Notes under the pieces: model-generated | What the model saw: the letters and a program-made list of their open reading frames with translations, nothing else | Told to the model about the DNA's origin: nothing | The model's database searches: none | In this document: one piece after another, positions 47,824 to 56,776 of the stretch | Position numbering within the stretch: the stretch's first letter is position 1 | Layout of the letters: every line of letters starts with the position of its first letter | Position numbers and translations under genes: made by a program | Source: Pseudoalteromonas arctica A 37-1-2 | GTDB lineage: Bacteria; Pseudomonadota; Gammaproteobacteria; Enterobacterales; Alteromonadaceae | Assembly (NCBI RefSeq): GCF_000238395.3 | Contig: NZ_CP011025.1 | Location: 868,001-932,000 of the forward strand | Length of the DNA stretch: 64,000 nt | Direction: 5' to 3'

Positions 47824-48756
47824 ATGTTTGAGAATTTTTTAACAGGTTTAGAATTAGACCAAGAAGGCGCACTTAATTTATTAAAGTTAGCGCAAGATAT
47901 AAAAGCAAAGCCAGAAAAATACAGCCAAGTATTATCGGGTAAATCAATCGTAACATTGTTTGAAAAGCAAAGTTTACGTACACGTTTATCGTTTGATATA
48001 GGCATTAATCGCCTTGGTGGTCATGCTGTTTATTTAGATCAGCAAAATGGCGCTATGGGTGCACGTGAATCAATTAAAGATTTTGCACTTAATATCTCTA
48101 CTTGGGCCGACGGTATTGTGGCGCGTGTAAATCAGCACAGCACATTAACCACGTTAGGTGAATATTCATCGGTACCTGTGGTAAATAGCTTGTGTGACTT
48201 GTACCACCCGTGCCAAGCACTTGCTGATTTTTTAACACTTCAAGAAGTACATGGCGATGTGAGTCAGCTTAAAGTAGCTTACTTAGGTGAGGGCAATAAC
48301 GTAACTCATTCATTGATGTTACTTGCCGCAACGCTAGGTACTGACTTTGTTGCTGTAACACCAAAAGGGTGTTCGCCAGATTCACAAATACTTAAAAAAG
48401 CAGAACAAATTGCAGCAATGAATGGCGCATCAGTCATGGTGAGCGATAGAGTTGAAGCTGCGGTTGGTGCAAACGTTGTATACGCAGATACATGGGTATC
48501 AATGGGTGATACAACGCCGCTTGAGCAAGTAAAAGAAAAATACATGCCTTATCAATTAAACCAGGCATTGCTAGAACAAACAGGTGCGACTACGGTATTA
48601 CATTGCCAACCGGCACACCGTGAATTTGAAATTACCTCTGAGGTAATGGATGGTCCAGCATCAAAAATCATTCAACAAGCAGAGAATCGCATGCATGCGC
48701 AAAATGCTCTGCTAGTTACATTACTAAATCCAAATTTTGTTAAGGAACACCTATGA
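47824..48756 (+). CDS. argF: Ornithine carbamoyltransferase
   Basis: It makes citrulline from ornithine and carbamoyl phosphate. I start it at [15 protein letters not shown], eight bases past argB, since the longer frame overlaps argB without a ribosome site. The carbamoyl-phosphate motif is '[10 protein letters not shown]', followed by '[10 protein letters not shown]' and 'HCQPAHR', where many OTCases have HCLPA. It has 310 residues. Its stop overlaps the argG start as ATGA. Confidence 0.95.
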   Translation: MFENFLTGLELDQEGALNLLKLAQDIKAKPEKYSQVLSGKSIVTLFEKQSLRTRLSFDIGINRLGGHAVYLDQQNGAMGARESIKDFALNISTWADGIVARVNQHSTLTTLGEYSSVPVVNSLCDLYHPCQALADFLTLQEVHGDVSQLKVAYLGEGNNVTHSLMLLAATLGTDFVAVTPKGCSPDSQILKKAEQIAAMNGASVMVSDRVEAAVGANVVYADTWVSMGDTTPLEQVKEKYMPYQLNQALLEQTGATTVLHCQPAHREFEITSEVMDGPASKIIQQAENRMHAQNALLVTLLNPNFVKEHL

Positions 48757-49955
48757 GTTCAATTAAAAAAGTCGTTTTAGCCTATTCTGGTGGTCTTGAT
48801 ACGTCGGCTATCGTGCCATGGTTAAAAGAAAACTACGGCTGTGAAGTAATCGCGTTTGTTGCCGATGTAGGTCAAGGCGCTGAAGAACTTGAAGGCGTAG
48901 AAGCTAAAGCAATTGCCTCTGGTGCATCTGAATGTTACGTAGTTGACTTAAAAGATGAAATGGTAAGTGATTACATTTACCCAACACTTAAAACGGGCTC
49001 AATTTACGAAGGTACTTATTTATTAGGTACGTCTATGGCGCGCCCAATTATTGCTAAAGCACAAGTTGAAATTGCACGTAAAGTAGGTGCTGATGCACTT
49101 TCTCATGGTTGTACTGGTAAGGGTAATGACCAAGTTCGTTTTGAATCATGTTTTGCGGCACTAGCCCCTGATTTAAAAGTAATTGCGCCATGGCGTGAGT
49201 GGGACTTATCGAGCCGTGAATCATTACTTGATTACTTAGCAGAGCGTGACATTCCGTGTTCAGCATCTGCTACAAAAATTTATAGCCGTGATGCTAACGC
49301 TTGGCATATTTCGCACGAAGGTGGTGAGCTTGAAGACCCATGGTGTCAACCAACTGAACAAGTATGGACTTGGACTAATTCTCCAGAGCAAGCTCCAGAT
49401 AAATCAGAACTAGTAACATTAAAAGTTGTTGAAGGCGAAGTGGTTGCTGTAAATGGCGTAGAACTTAAACCTTACGATTGTTTAGTTAAATTAAACGATA
49501 TTGCATCGCCTCATGGTGTTGGACGTGTTGATATTGTAGAAAACCGTTTAGTTGGCATGAAGTCACGCGGTTGTTATGAAACGCCAGGCGGCACAGTCAT
49601 TATGGCAGCGCTTCAAGCCATTGACGAGCTAGTGCTTGATAAAGCAAGCCGTAAGTGGAAAGAAGTACTCGGTGGCGAGTTCTCGCATTTAGTATACGAC
49701 GGCCGTTGGTTTACGCCTCTTAAAGATTCTATTTTAGCCGGTGCAGAAGCACTTTCTAAAGTGGCAACAGGTGAAGTGGTACTTAAGCTATACAAAGGCC
49801 AAGTAACTGCAGTTCAAAAGCAGTCACCAAATAGCTTATACAGCGAAGCATTTGCTACATTTGGCGAAGATGATGTGTACGACCAATCACACGCTGAAGG
49901 CTTTATTCGTTTATTCTCGCTTTCAAGCAGAATTTCAGCACTCGCTAAAAAGTAA
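48753..49955 (+). CDS. argG: Argininosuccinate synthase
   Basis: It joins citrulline and aspartate with ATP. The PP-loop is '[13 protein letters not shown]', and later motifs include '[14 protein letters not shown]' and '[17 protein letters not shown]'. It has 400 residues. Translation is coupled to argF by an ATGA overlap. Confidence 0.97.
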   Translation: MSSIKKVVLAYSGGLDTSAIVPWLKENYGCEVIAFVADVGQGAEELEGVEAKAIASGASECYVVDLKDEMVSDYIYPTLKTGSIYEGTYLLGTSMARPIIAKAQVEIARKVGADALSHGCTGKGNDQVRFESCFAALAPDLKVIAPWREWDLSSRESLLDYLAERDIPCSASATKIYSRDANAWHISHEGGELEDPWCQPTEQVWTWTNSPEQAPDKSELVTLKVVEGEVVAVNGVELKPYDCLVKLNDIASPHGVGRVDIVENRLVGMKSRGCYETPGGTVIMAALQAIDELVLDKASRKWKEVLGGEFSHLVYDGRWFTPLKDSILAGAEALSKVATGEVVLKLYKGQVTAVQKQSPNSLYSEAFATFGEDDVYDQSHAEGFIRLFSLSSRISALAKK

Positions 49956-49963
49956 TTTATTAC

Positions 49964-49981
49964 GCCCCTTATAAAAGGGGC
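49964..49981. other. Hairpin between argG and argH(A)
   Basis: GCCCCTT-ATAA-AAGGGGC is a compact 7-bp stem in the 49-base gap. Without a T tract it is more likely an mRNA processing or stability element than a terminator. Confidence 0.45.
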
Positions 49982-50004
49982 ACTACAGGGTTTGGAGAGA
50001 TTTC

Positions 50005-51870
50005 ATGGCATTATGGGGCGGACGTTTTTCTACGGGTCCAGATGAGGCGTTTAAGCAATTTAACGACTCTCTTCCCTTTGACTACCAGTTAGCAGAGCAA
50101 GATATTATTGGTTCTGTGGCATGGGCTGGTGCACTTGAACAGGTAAGTGTACTTTCAAGTGACGAGCACACAAGATTAGTGGCTGCATTAAATGAGCTGC
50201 TTGAAGAAGTTAAAGCAGATCCACAAGCGGTAGCTACTTCAGGTGCAGAGGATATTCATTCACATGTTGAAGCAGCTCTAATTGAAAAAGTAGGTGATTT
50301 AGCTAAAAAATTACATACAGGCCGAAGCCGTAATGACCAAGTTGCCACCGACTTTAGATTATGGTGCCGTGATACGGCTGACCATTTACTAGATGCTATT
50401 GCACAGCTTAAAGGTGAGTTTGTAGCGCTTGCAGAGCGAGAGCTTGGCACAATATTACCAGGTTACACGCACTTACAGCGCGCACAACCAGTATTGTTTA
50501 GCCACTGGTGTATGGCGTATGTAGAGATGCTAGAGCGTGATGAAAGCCGCCTGCAAGATGCTAAAGCGCGCATGAATTTTTGCCCATTAGGCAGTGGTGC
50601 ATTAGCAGGTACTGCTTATCCGATTGATCGCCAAGCATTAGCGCATGGGCTAGGTTTTACAGCGGCTACAAAAAACAGCCTTGATGGTGTATCTGATCGT
50701 GATTTTGTTTTAGATCTTTTAAGTTGTGCGTCTATTTCGATGATTCACTTATCTCGTATGTCAGAGGATCTGATTTTTTATAATTCGGGTGAAGCCGGAT
50801 TTATAGAGCTTGCTGATAACGTAACATCAGGTTCATCGCTCATGCCTCAGAAAAAAAATCCTGATGCACTCGAGCTTATTCGCGGTAAAACCGGACGTGT
50901 GTTTGGTGCATTTAGCGCTATGATGATGACGTTAAAAGCGCTGCCACTTGCATACAATAAAGATATGCAAGAAGACAAAGAAGGCCTGTTCGACGCTATG
51001 CCAACATGGCTTGCATGTATTCATATGGCGCAAGCATGTATTAAAGGCGTTAAAGTAAACGGTGATAAGACACTTGCTGCAGCAAAAGGAGGGCATGCAA
51101 ACGCCACCGAACTTGCTGATTACTTAGTTGCTAAAGGTGTGCCATTTAGAGAAGGGCATCACATTGTAGGTGTACTTGTACAGCTTGCGATTAGCGAAGG
51201 TAAAACGCTTGAAGAGCTATCGCTTGAGCAGTACAAATCAGTAAACACTGTATTTGAAGACGATGTTTACCCAGTACTTGAAATTGATGCATGTATAAAA
51301 GCACGTAAAGCCCTTGGTGGGACGTCTATTGAACAAGTAACGAATGCTGTTAAAGAAGCCAAAAAAAAACAGCAAATAACGGTACGTGATGCAAATTTAG
51401 ATGATGTAGAAGCAATTGCCACGCTTATACAGCATTGGGCAACGGTAGGTGAAAATCTGCCTCGTGCAAAAAGTGATATGGTGCACTCAATTAACGAGTT
51501 TGCAGTAACAGAAATAAATGGAAAAGTGTCGGGCTGTGCGTCGTTATACATTTACGATACCGGCCTTGCTGAAATACGCTCATTGGGTATAGACCCAAAA
51601 AGTAAAGTGTCGGGGCAGGGTAGACAGCTTGTAGATCATCTACTTACTAAAGCCAAAAAATTGGCACTTAACCGAGTTATTGTATTAACACGCGTACCAG
51701 ATTTTTTTGAACAACAACGTTTTACTTTTTGTAGCAAAGACTCTTTGCCTGAAAAAGTAATGAAAGATTGTGAACTTTGCCTTCGTAAAGAAAATTGTGA
51801 CGAAGTAGCAATGGAATATATTTTGAAGCTAAGTACACGTGCGGAGATCCCGTGTAAATACGTAGCTTAA
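50005..51870 (+). CDS. argH(A): Bifunctional argininosuccinate lyase / N-acetylglutamate synthase
   Basis: This is a natural fusion. Residues 1 to about 455 are argininosuccinate lyase, with '[17 protein letters not shown]' and the fumarase-family signature '[12 protein letters not shown]'. Residues about 460-621 form a GNAT domain (begins '[18 protein letters not shown]', acetyl-CoA loop near '[13 protein letters not shown]') that supplies the first step of the pathway. argH(A) fusions are known from marine gammaproteobacteria such as Moritella. The last and first enzymes of arginine synthesis are thus one protein at the end of the operon. GGAGAG precedes the ATG. Confidence 0.95.
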   Translation: MALWGGRFSTGPDEAFKQFNDSLPFDYQLAEQDIIGSVAWAGALEQVSVLSSDEHTRLVAALNELLEEVKADPQAVATSGAEDIHSHVEAALIEKVGDLAKKLHTGRSRNDQVATDFRLWCRDTADHLLDAIAQLKGEFVALAERELGTILPGYTHLQRAQPVLFSHWCMAYVEMLERDESRLQDAKARMNFCPLGSGALAGTAYPIDRQALAHGLGFTAATKNSLDGVSDRDFVLDLLSCASISMIHLSRMSEDLIFYNSGEAGFIELADNVTSGSSLMPQKKNPDALELIRGKTGRVFGAFSAMMMTLKALPLAYNKDMQEDKEGLFDAMPTWLACIHMAQACIKGVKVNGDKTLAAAKGGHANATELADYLVAKGVPFREGHHIVGVLVQLAISEGKTLEELSLEQYKSVNTVFEDDVYPVLEIDACIKARKALGGTSIEQVTNAVKEAKKKQQITVRDANLDDVEAIATLIQHWATVGENLPRAKSDMVHSINEFAVTEINGKVSGCASLYIYDTGLAEIRSLGIDPKSKVSGQGRQLVDHLLTKAKKLALNRVIVLTRVPDFFEQQRFTFCSKDSLPEKVMKDCELCLRKENCDEVAMEYILKLSTRAEIPCKYVA

Positions 51871-51883
51871 AATCCCTGGATAC

Positions 51884-51917
51884 AAAAAACGTACGGTTAT
51901 CCCTGTGCGTTTTTTTA
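51884..51917 (+). terminator. Probable terminator of the arg operon
   Basis: AAAAAACGTACGG and CCTGTGCGTTTTTT pair imperfectly around a short loop, with a following T tract, just after the argH(A) stop. Confidence 0.6.
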
Positions 51918-51992
51918 TGTTTGTAGCAAACTGGTCGGAGCTGTTTGATTATATAAGTATATTTTGAGTGAGTTTTAAGGTGTCAAAAAAAG

Positions 51993-52008
51993 TTGGCACA
52001 TTGGTTGC
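51993..52008 (+). promoter_or_regulatory. Sigma-54 (RpoN) promoter
   Basis: TTGGCACATTGGTTGC has the invariant -24 GG and -12 GC separated by exactly ten bases, and matches TGGCAC-N5-TTGC fully. It points toward the 68-residue protein and the five membrane paralogs. The predicted start lies near 52020, and a small stem (GATAGC/GCTATC) follows in the leader. Sigma-54 promoters need an enhancer-binding activator, which is not seen in this window. Confidence 0.75.
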
Positions 52009-52130
52009 TTTGTATAAGGTAGATAGCAAAATAGCTATCACTACTTTAAACAGGTGATGCATTTATCTACATAATAATGTGGTTAAAAGTTGCACCAAAT
52101 ATAATTAAAACTTTTACAAGGATCAATCAC

Positions 52131-52337
52131 ATGCAAGTTTCAGCTAATAGCCAAGTACAAATGCAAGCATACAACAAAACACAACAATTAAAGCCTGCAA
52201 TGGAACAAACTGCTAGCCCTAAAACCCTGCAATCTGATACAGTAAGCTTCTCTCAAGAGGCAATGACTGCTGCGAGTACTGATTTACAGCGTGGTGGTTC
52301 ATTACTTTCTGGTGGGACTGGTTCTCGCCCAAAATAG
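52131..52337 (+). CDS. Hypothetical 68-residue soluble protein
   Basis: I do not recognise this protein for certain. I start it at MQVSANSQVQ behind AAGGATC, not 54 bases upstream. It is Gln/Ser/Thr-rich, without signal or membrane segment, probably disordered or helical, with a central 'SDTVSFSQEAM' and a Gly-rich tail. Such short polar proteins with a 'DTVSFS' segment occur near motility genes in this group, which would fit the sigma-54 promoter upstream, but this is an inference. It is the first gene after that promoter, 15 bases before the first membrane paralog. Confidence 0.65.
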   Translation: MQVSANSQVQMQAYNKTQQLKPAMEQTASPKTLQSDTVSFSQEAMTAASTDLQRGGSLLSGGTGSRPK

Positions 52338-52352
52338 TTATATAGGTATTCG

Positions 52353-52886
52353 ATGTTTTTATTTGAGCTGTTTGGTCTTTTTTCACTATCAGCCCTGGTT
52401 ATGTGGGCTTTTTTGATGGCATTCTTTTTTAACATTTTTGTTTATAGTTTAGGTGTTAAAAGAAATACGACTTTACTAATCAGCTCACTTATTATGATGG
52501 TTTCTTATTCTGCAACTGATTATCTTTATACCTGGATATCATATTACAATACAACTTATTTTGATTGGGCTATACATGATGCTATTACTATTGCTAGTTT
52601 AATAATTGCTTATAGTGTAGTAAAGCGTTCTAGTACTTCTCTCTTATATTTAGTTACAGGTCTTTCCATAAATATGATTCTTGTGTTATTTATGCATTTA
52701 GATGTTTATATTTATGGTAATCAAGAGCCTTGGATTCTATGGGATATTTATCTTTATAGTGTAAATGTAATAGACTTAACAATGGTTGTCGCATTAATTG
52801 TTGATAGAGACTTTCTCGGTCTTCATAAATTAAAAAATAAAACTCTCAACTACTTCAAGTCAAACGATACCCATAAAGTAACCTAA
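52353..52886 (+). CDS. Five-helix membrane protein, tandem paralog 1
   Basis: This is the first and most divergent member of a tandem family that I cannot name. It has 177 residues with about five membrane helices. Family motifs are present in altered form: 'WAFLMAFFFNIFVYS' in helix 1, 'YFDWAIHDAIT' in helix 3, 'LFMHLDVYIY' ending helix 4, 'PWILWDIYLYSVNVIDLTMV' in helix 5 and 'DRDFLGL' at the C-terminal edge. AGGTATTCG is a modest ribosome site. Paralog 2 starts six bases after the stop. There is no similarity that I can see to transporters, receptors or enzymes. Confidence 0.82.
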   Translation: MFLFELFGLFSLSALVMWAFLMAFFFNIFVYSLGVKRNTTLLISSLIMMVSYSATDYLYTWISYYNTTYFDWAIHDAITIASLIIAYSVVKRSSTSLLYLVTGLSINMILVLFMHLDVYIYGNQEPWILWDIYLYSVNVIDLTMVVALIVDRDFLGLHKLKNKTLNYFKSNDTHKVT

Positions 52887-52891
52887 CTTAA

Positions 52892-53389
52892 ATGTACGTT
52901 ACTGAAGCCCTGATGGATTATGTAGAAGCTTTCTCTCAATGGGGCTTTTTAATGGCCTTCTTATACTGTTTAGCTTCCAGTATAAATAAAGAAAATAAAT
53001 CCTCGGTTTATTTATCTGCGGTTATGCTCTGCTCATATATTTCCAGTGGTTACATAAACTTATTAGAAAGTTTATATTTAAATTGGGCGCTCTACGATTT
53101 TATTACAATTTTAGCTTTGTTAATTTTAGAGTACTTTAAAGTACTTCACCGCTCTATAGCTTTTCACTTCATCACCTTTGCGTTAATAATAAATGCTGTG
53201 CTCACCTTAATATTGCATTACGATCTATACGTTTTATATAACTATGAGCCTTGGTGGTATTGGAGTGTTTATTCTATTGGCGTTAATATGTTCGATGTTT
53301 TAATGTTTCTGTCACTAGTATTCAATAAAAATACCATTTTTAAAAGAGGGGTTGCATTGAACTTTAAAAAGTTGAAAAATATTGAATGA
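52892..53389 (+). CDS. Five-helix membrane protein, tandem paralog 2
   Basis: This is a 165-residue member of the tandem family. It has 'SQWGFLMAFLYCLASSINKENK' (helix 1 and the following basic loop, 22 residues of which about 20 recur in paralog 3), 'LNWALYDFITI' in helix 3, 'LHYDLYV' after helix 4 and 'WWYWSVYSIGVNMFDVLMF' in helix 5, closing with 'NKNTIF'. The Asp of helix 3's first position is Asn here. It is followed by paralog 3 with an 8-base overlap, so the two are translationally coupled. Function unknown. Confidence 0.82.
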   Translation: MYVTEALMDYVEAFSQWGFLMAFLYCLASSINKENKSSVYLSAVMLCSYISSGYINLLESLYLNWALYDFITILALLILEYFKVLHRSIAFHFITFALIINAVLTLILHYDLYVLYNYEPWWYWSVYSIGVNMFDVLMFLSLVFNKNTIFKRGVALNFKKLKNIE

Positions 53390-53891
53390 ACTTTTAATTA
53401 GCCCAACAGTTTCTCTGTACATAGGTGCATTTGTACAATGGGGATTTCTTATGGCTTTTTTGTACTCCCTTGCTCATTCGATTAATAAGCCTAATAAAGA
53501 AAGAGTGTATTTGTCTTTGGTTATGAGTGTTTCATATTCGTTTAGTATATTTACAAATATGGATACGGTAACTTATCTAGATTTTTTGTTTTCCGATATT
53601 TTAACTCTCCTAGTTATTATTTCCCTTAGGCGGCTCTGGCATGATGGTATTACCTATCTATATATTATTACTGGTTTAGCTATGAACTCAGCTCTACACT
53701 TTCTCATGCATTACGACATCTATATATCAAATAATACAAGCTACTGGTGGCTTTGGAATGCTTACGCGATAGGGGTCAATGCTGCTGATTTTATAATGGT
53801 AGCTATATTTTTTATAAACAAAGATTTTTTATACTTGATGAAATTTAGAAATGGTTTGATTACTAGTTTGAAAAGGACAGTTGATGGCTGA
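53382..53891 (+). CDS. Five-helix membrane protein, tandem paralog 3
   Basis: This 169-residue copy is the best match to the family consensus. Helix 1 'VQWGFLMAFLYSLAHSINK', helix 3 'YLDFLFSDILTLLVI', helix 4 end 'MHYDIYI', helix 5 'YWWLWNAYAIGVNAADFIMV' and 'NKDFLYL'. The start is TTG inside paralog 2. It is accepted because the resulting N-terminus (MNELLIS..SLYIGAFVQWG) aligns with that of paralog 5 (MVELLLN..SFYIGIFVQRG). Its stop overlaps the start of paralog 4 by eight bases. Confidence 0.82.
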   Translation: MNELLISPTVSLYIGAFVQWGFLMAFLYSLAHSINKPNKERVYLSLVMSVSYSFSIFTNMDTVTYLDFLFSDILTLLVIISLRRLWHDGITYLYIITGLAMNSALHFLMHYDIYISNNTSYWWLWNAYAIGVNAADFIMVAIFFINKDFLYLMKFRNGLITSLKRTVDG

Positions 53892-54396
53892 CCTACTCTG
53901 GAGTCTTGTCGATTTAGGCGATAATATAGGGCTATTATTTACTTGGTTCTTTTTAATTTCATTTTTATATAATCTATCAGCAAGTATAAATAAGGCAGAT
54001 AAAAGCCTGCTACAGTTATCATTCATTATGCTGGTTTCTTATACTTCAAGTCTTTTTATGGATCCTCGAACTTCGACTCCTCACTTAAATTACTTTTATT
54101 TTGATTTTGCTACCATAGGTACTTTATTACTTTGGCGAGCTGTATGTAAAAATCCTGTCCCCATTGCTTTTGTCTATGTAATTGTTGGTCTATTTATTAA
54201 TACGTGTCTGTTCCTGGGTATGCATTACGATATTGTAATCGTTGGCACTCTTTACTATTGGTGGTTTTGGACCATTTACACATTCGGGATGTATTTTGTC
54301 GATTTTACCATGGCATTGGTATTAATCATCAATAAGGATTTTTTAGGCTTAAACAAGCTTTTAAGATGTGTTAGAAAGTTAAATTTAGATCGCTGA
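53884..54396 (+). CDS. Five-helix membrane protein, tandem paralog 4
   Basis: This is a 170-residue family member starting at ATG 53884, six bases after AAGGA; the TTG one codon earlier is less likely. It has 'FTWFFLISFLYNLSASINKADK', 'YFYFDFATIGTLLL', 'MHYDIVI', 'YWWFWTIYTFGMYFVDFTMA' and 'NKDFLGL'. The last helix is the most conserved part across all copies. A 104-base gap separates it from the fifth copy, where the other copies are packed tightly. Confidence 0.82.
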   Translation: MADLLWSLVDLGDNIGLLFTWFFLISFLYNLSASINKADKSLLQLSFIMLVSYTSSLFMDPRTSTPHLNYFYFDFATIGTLLLWRAVCKNPVPIAFVYVIVGLFINTCLFLGMHYDIVIVGTLYYWWFWTIYTFGMYFVDFTMALVLIINKDFLGLNKLLRCVRKLNLDR

Positions 54397-54500
54397 GGCA
54401 GTAAAGCTCAACTTAAAAGAAGAATGATTTTGTGCCTTTATTTGATGTTGCCGTAATATGCAAAGCGGTATAATAATTTTTTATCTAGTGTTGGAGTAAA

Positions 54501-55018
54501 ATGGTTGAGCTACTTTTAAATACAAATATCTCTTTTTATATAGGTATTTTTGTACAACGGGGCTTTTTGATGGCTTTTTGATGGCTTTTTTATATTCTTT
54601 AGCAAGTTCGATAAATAGCGCAGATAAAAGCATTGTTTGGCTATCTTTCATCATGGCACTTTCTTACTCTTCTAGTATGTTTATTGATATGGACGCGATT
54701 ACTTACTTCGATTTTTTCTTATTCGATATTATTACTCTATTTGTTATTATTTTATCTGGTTTTTTTATAAAGATTAGCAGCGTATACATTTATTTATTAT
54801 TTGGTTTAGGTATAAACACCTCACTATTTTTTGCAATGTATATAGATAATGATGTTATGCACCATTATGAATTTTGGTGGTTCTGGTGGGTGTACATAGT
54901 AGGTATAAATTTTACAGATTTGACCATGGTTTTAGTTTTCTTTATAGGTAAAGATATTTTAAAACTTGCTTGGTTAGAAGGAAAGCTAAATAAAGTGTTT
55001 AATAAAAGGGCCTATTAG
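54501..55018 (+). pseudogene. Five-helix membrane protein, tandem paralog 5, broken by an 11-bp duplication
   Basis: A good ribosome site (GGAG) precedes ATG 54501, and the frame reads 26 codons to TGA at 54579-54581. TTTTTGATGGC is present twice in tandem here. Removing one copy restores a frame aligned with all paralogs ('GFLMAFLYSLASSIN') to the stop at 55018. The stop and a following ATG overlap as TGATG, so reinitiation could make a protein lacking its first 25 residues. The restored frame has Arg (CGG) for the conserved Trp of the 'QWGF' motif, a second sign of decay. Confidence 0.8.
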
Positions 55019-55044
55019 TAATGGATTTCAGTGCTAACAGGCCT
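55008..55044 (+). terminator. Hairpin ending the paralog array
   Basis: GGGCCTATTAGT and GCTAACAGGCCT pair imperfectly around a loop, followed by TTATTTATTATT. It overlaps the stop of the fifth paralog and lies before the convergent coaD end. Confidence 0.6.
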
Positions 55045-55053
55045 TATTTATTA

Positions 55054-55557
<504 letters not shown>

Positions 55558-55743
55558 TTATTATTTTAGCGCTAGTTTAACAGTGTTTATGCCACAAAGC
55601 AGCCTAGCTAAAAAAGCATATAAACACTTACTTTCTTTAAACAGGTCAGTCCATGGTGGGAGTGTTTTAATGATTCATATTTGTTTATACTGTTTACCTC
55701 TTTTGAGTGTAATGTAGCCTATAGATAATTTGAGTATTAGCAT

Positions 55744-56436
55744 ATGAATACCAAGGATAAAATAATACACACCAGTATTTTGTTGTTTAACGAAAATGGT
55801 GAGCGTGCAATAACGACAAATCATATTGCATCAAACTTAGGGATGAGCCCGGGTAATCTTTATTATCATTTTAAAAATAAAGAAGACATTATCCGTCATA
55901 TTTTTGCGCTGTATCGCGATCATTTAAATACTCACTTTAAACCTATTAATAAAGATGATGATGCATTTAATCATTTAACGGCTTACCTAGATTCGTTATT
56001 TGAGCTGATGTGGCGCTATCATTTTTTTTACGATAATCTCGGGGATATTCTCTCTAGAGATGCTGATTTAAAACAAGCTTATATTGATTTTCAGTTAGAG
56101 TTGTTAGAGCAAGTTCGTAAAATTATTTTAGGACTTCGCGACAGTGAAATGATTGCTATTGATGAGCAAGATGTCATTGATTTAGCACATACATTAAAGT
56201 TAACGGTTAGTTTTTGGACGCCTTATATTAAAGCCCGTAGGCCAAGTGGTACGCTTGCTGAGCAAGATATATATCATGGCATTTTAAAAGTACTTACATT
56301 ATTTAGAGCGTACAGTACCGATAAAAGCATTGATAAAATGAACCTGCTACGTGAAAAATATACTGAATTAGCGCAACAAGCCTTAGGGCCTGTTGACCTT
56401 TCAGGATTAAAATTTGTTCAATCTAGGGGCAATTAA
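55744..56436 (+). CDS. TetR/AcrR-family transcriptional regulator
   Basis: This one-component repressor has an N-terminal HTH ('ITTNHIASNLGMSPGNLYYHFKNKEDIIRHIF', about residues 20-52, a segment typical of the family) and a helical ligand-binding domain. No operator or regulated transporter is evident nearby. The ribosome site is weak. The last six codons and stop (V-Q-S-R-G-N-stop) coincide exactly with one arm of an inverted repeat element, so the original C-terminus may have been replaced by element insertion. Confidence 0.88.
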   Translation: MNTKDKIIHTSILLFNENGERAITTNHIASNLGMSPGNLYYHFKNKEDIIRHIFALYRDHLNTHFKPINKDDDAFNHLTAYLDSLFELMWRYHFFYDNLGDILSRDADLKQAYIDFQLELLEQVRKIILGLRDSEMIAIDEQDVIDLAHTLKLTVSFWTPYIKARRPSGTLAEQDIYHGILKVLTLFRAYSTDKSIDKMNLLREKYTELAQQALGPVDLSGLKFVQSRGN

Positions 56437-56636
56437 ATCGCGACGCGAGGTTTGTAACCTAGTGGGCTAAGTAAAAACCGAGCAACAAAGAGTTAATCGC
56501 CCCTAGGCTGAACCCTTTGGGCAGCGCTTGTTTGGTATTTATGCTACGTTATCGCCTATTTATGGGGAATAACCACAATGGGGAATAACCACACTACATA
56601 GGCTCTGCCTTGCCTAAATACCAAACACACTGCTGC
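56416..56636. repeat. Compound inverted-repeat element between the TetR gene and thiI
   Basis: The first pair of 21-bp arms (56416-56436 and 56493-56513, sharing CTAGGGGC/GCCCCTAG) matches at 18 positions. A second pair of 39-bp arms (56521-56559 and 56598-56636, core GTTTGGTATTTA) encloses two exact tandem copies of ATGGGGAATAACCACA at 56562-56593. The left arm overlaps the TetR coding end. There is no coding capacity, so it looks like a non-autonomous mobile or structured repeat. Confidence 0.75.
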
Positions 56637-56697
56637 AAATTTAACCTCGAAAGATAAACAGGCCCTAGCTGTAGTTTAATCGATAGTAATAGGCTGT

Positions 56698-56726
56698 TTC
56701 CTAGGCGCTGAATTTTTTGCTATAAT
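56698..56726 (+). promoter_or_regulatory. Probable sigma-70 promoter of thiI
   Basis: TATAAT at 56721-56726 is a perfect -10 box with a weak -35 (TTTCCT) 17 bases upstream, about 50 bases before the thiI start. Confidence 0.5.
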
Positions 56727-56776
56727 CCCGCGCCAAATGCCTGGGAGCGCGAATTCCCGCAGTCTAAGAGTGAACT

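Noticed and set aside
49964..49981. Operon terminator between argG and argH(A)
   Set aside because: The stem lacks a T tract and the gene order and spacing indicate one operon.
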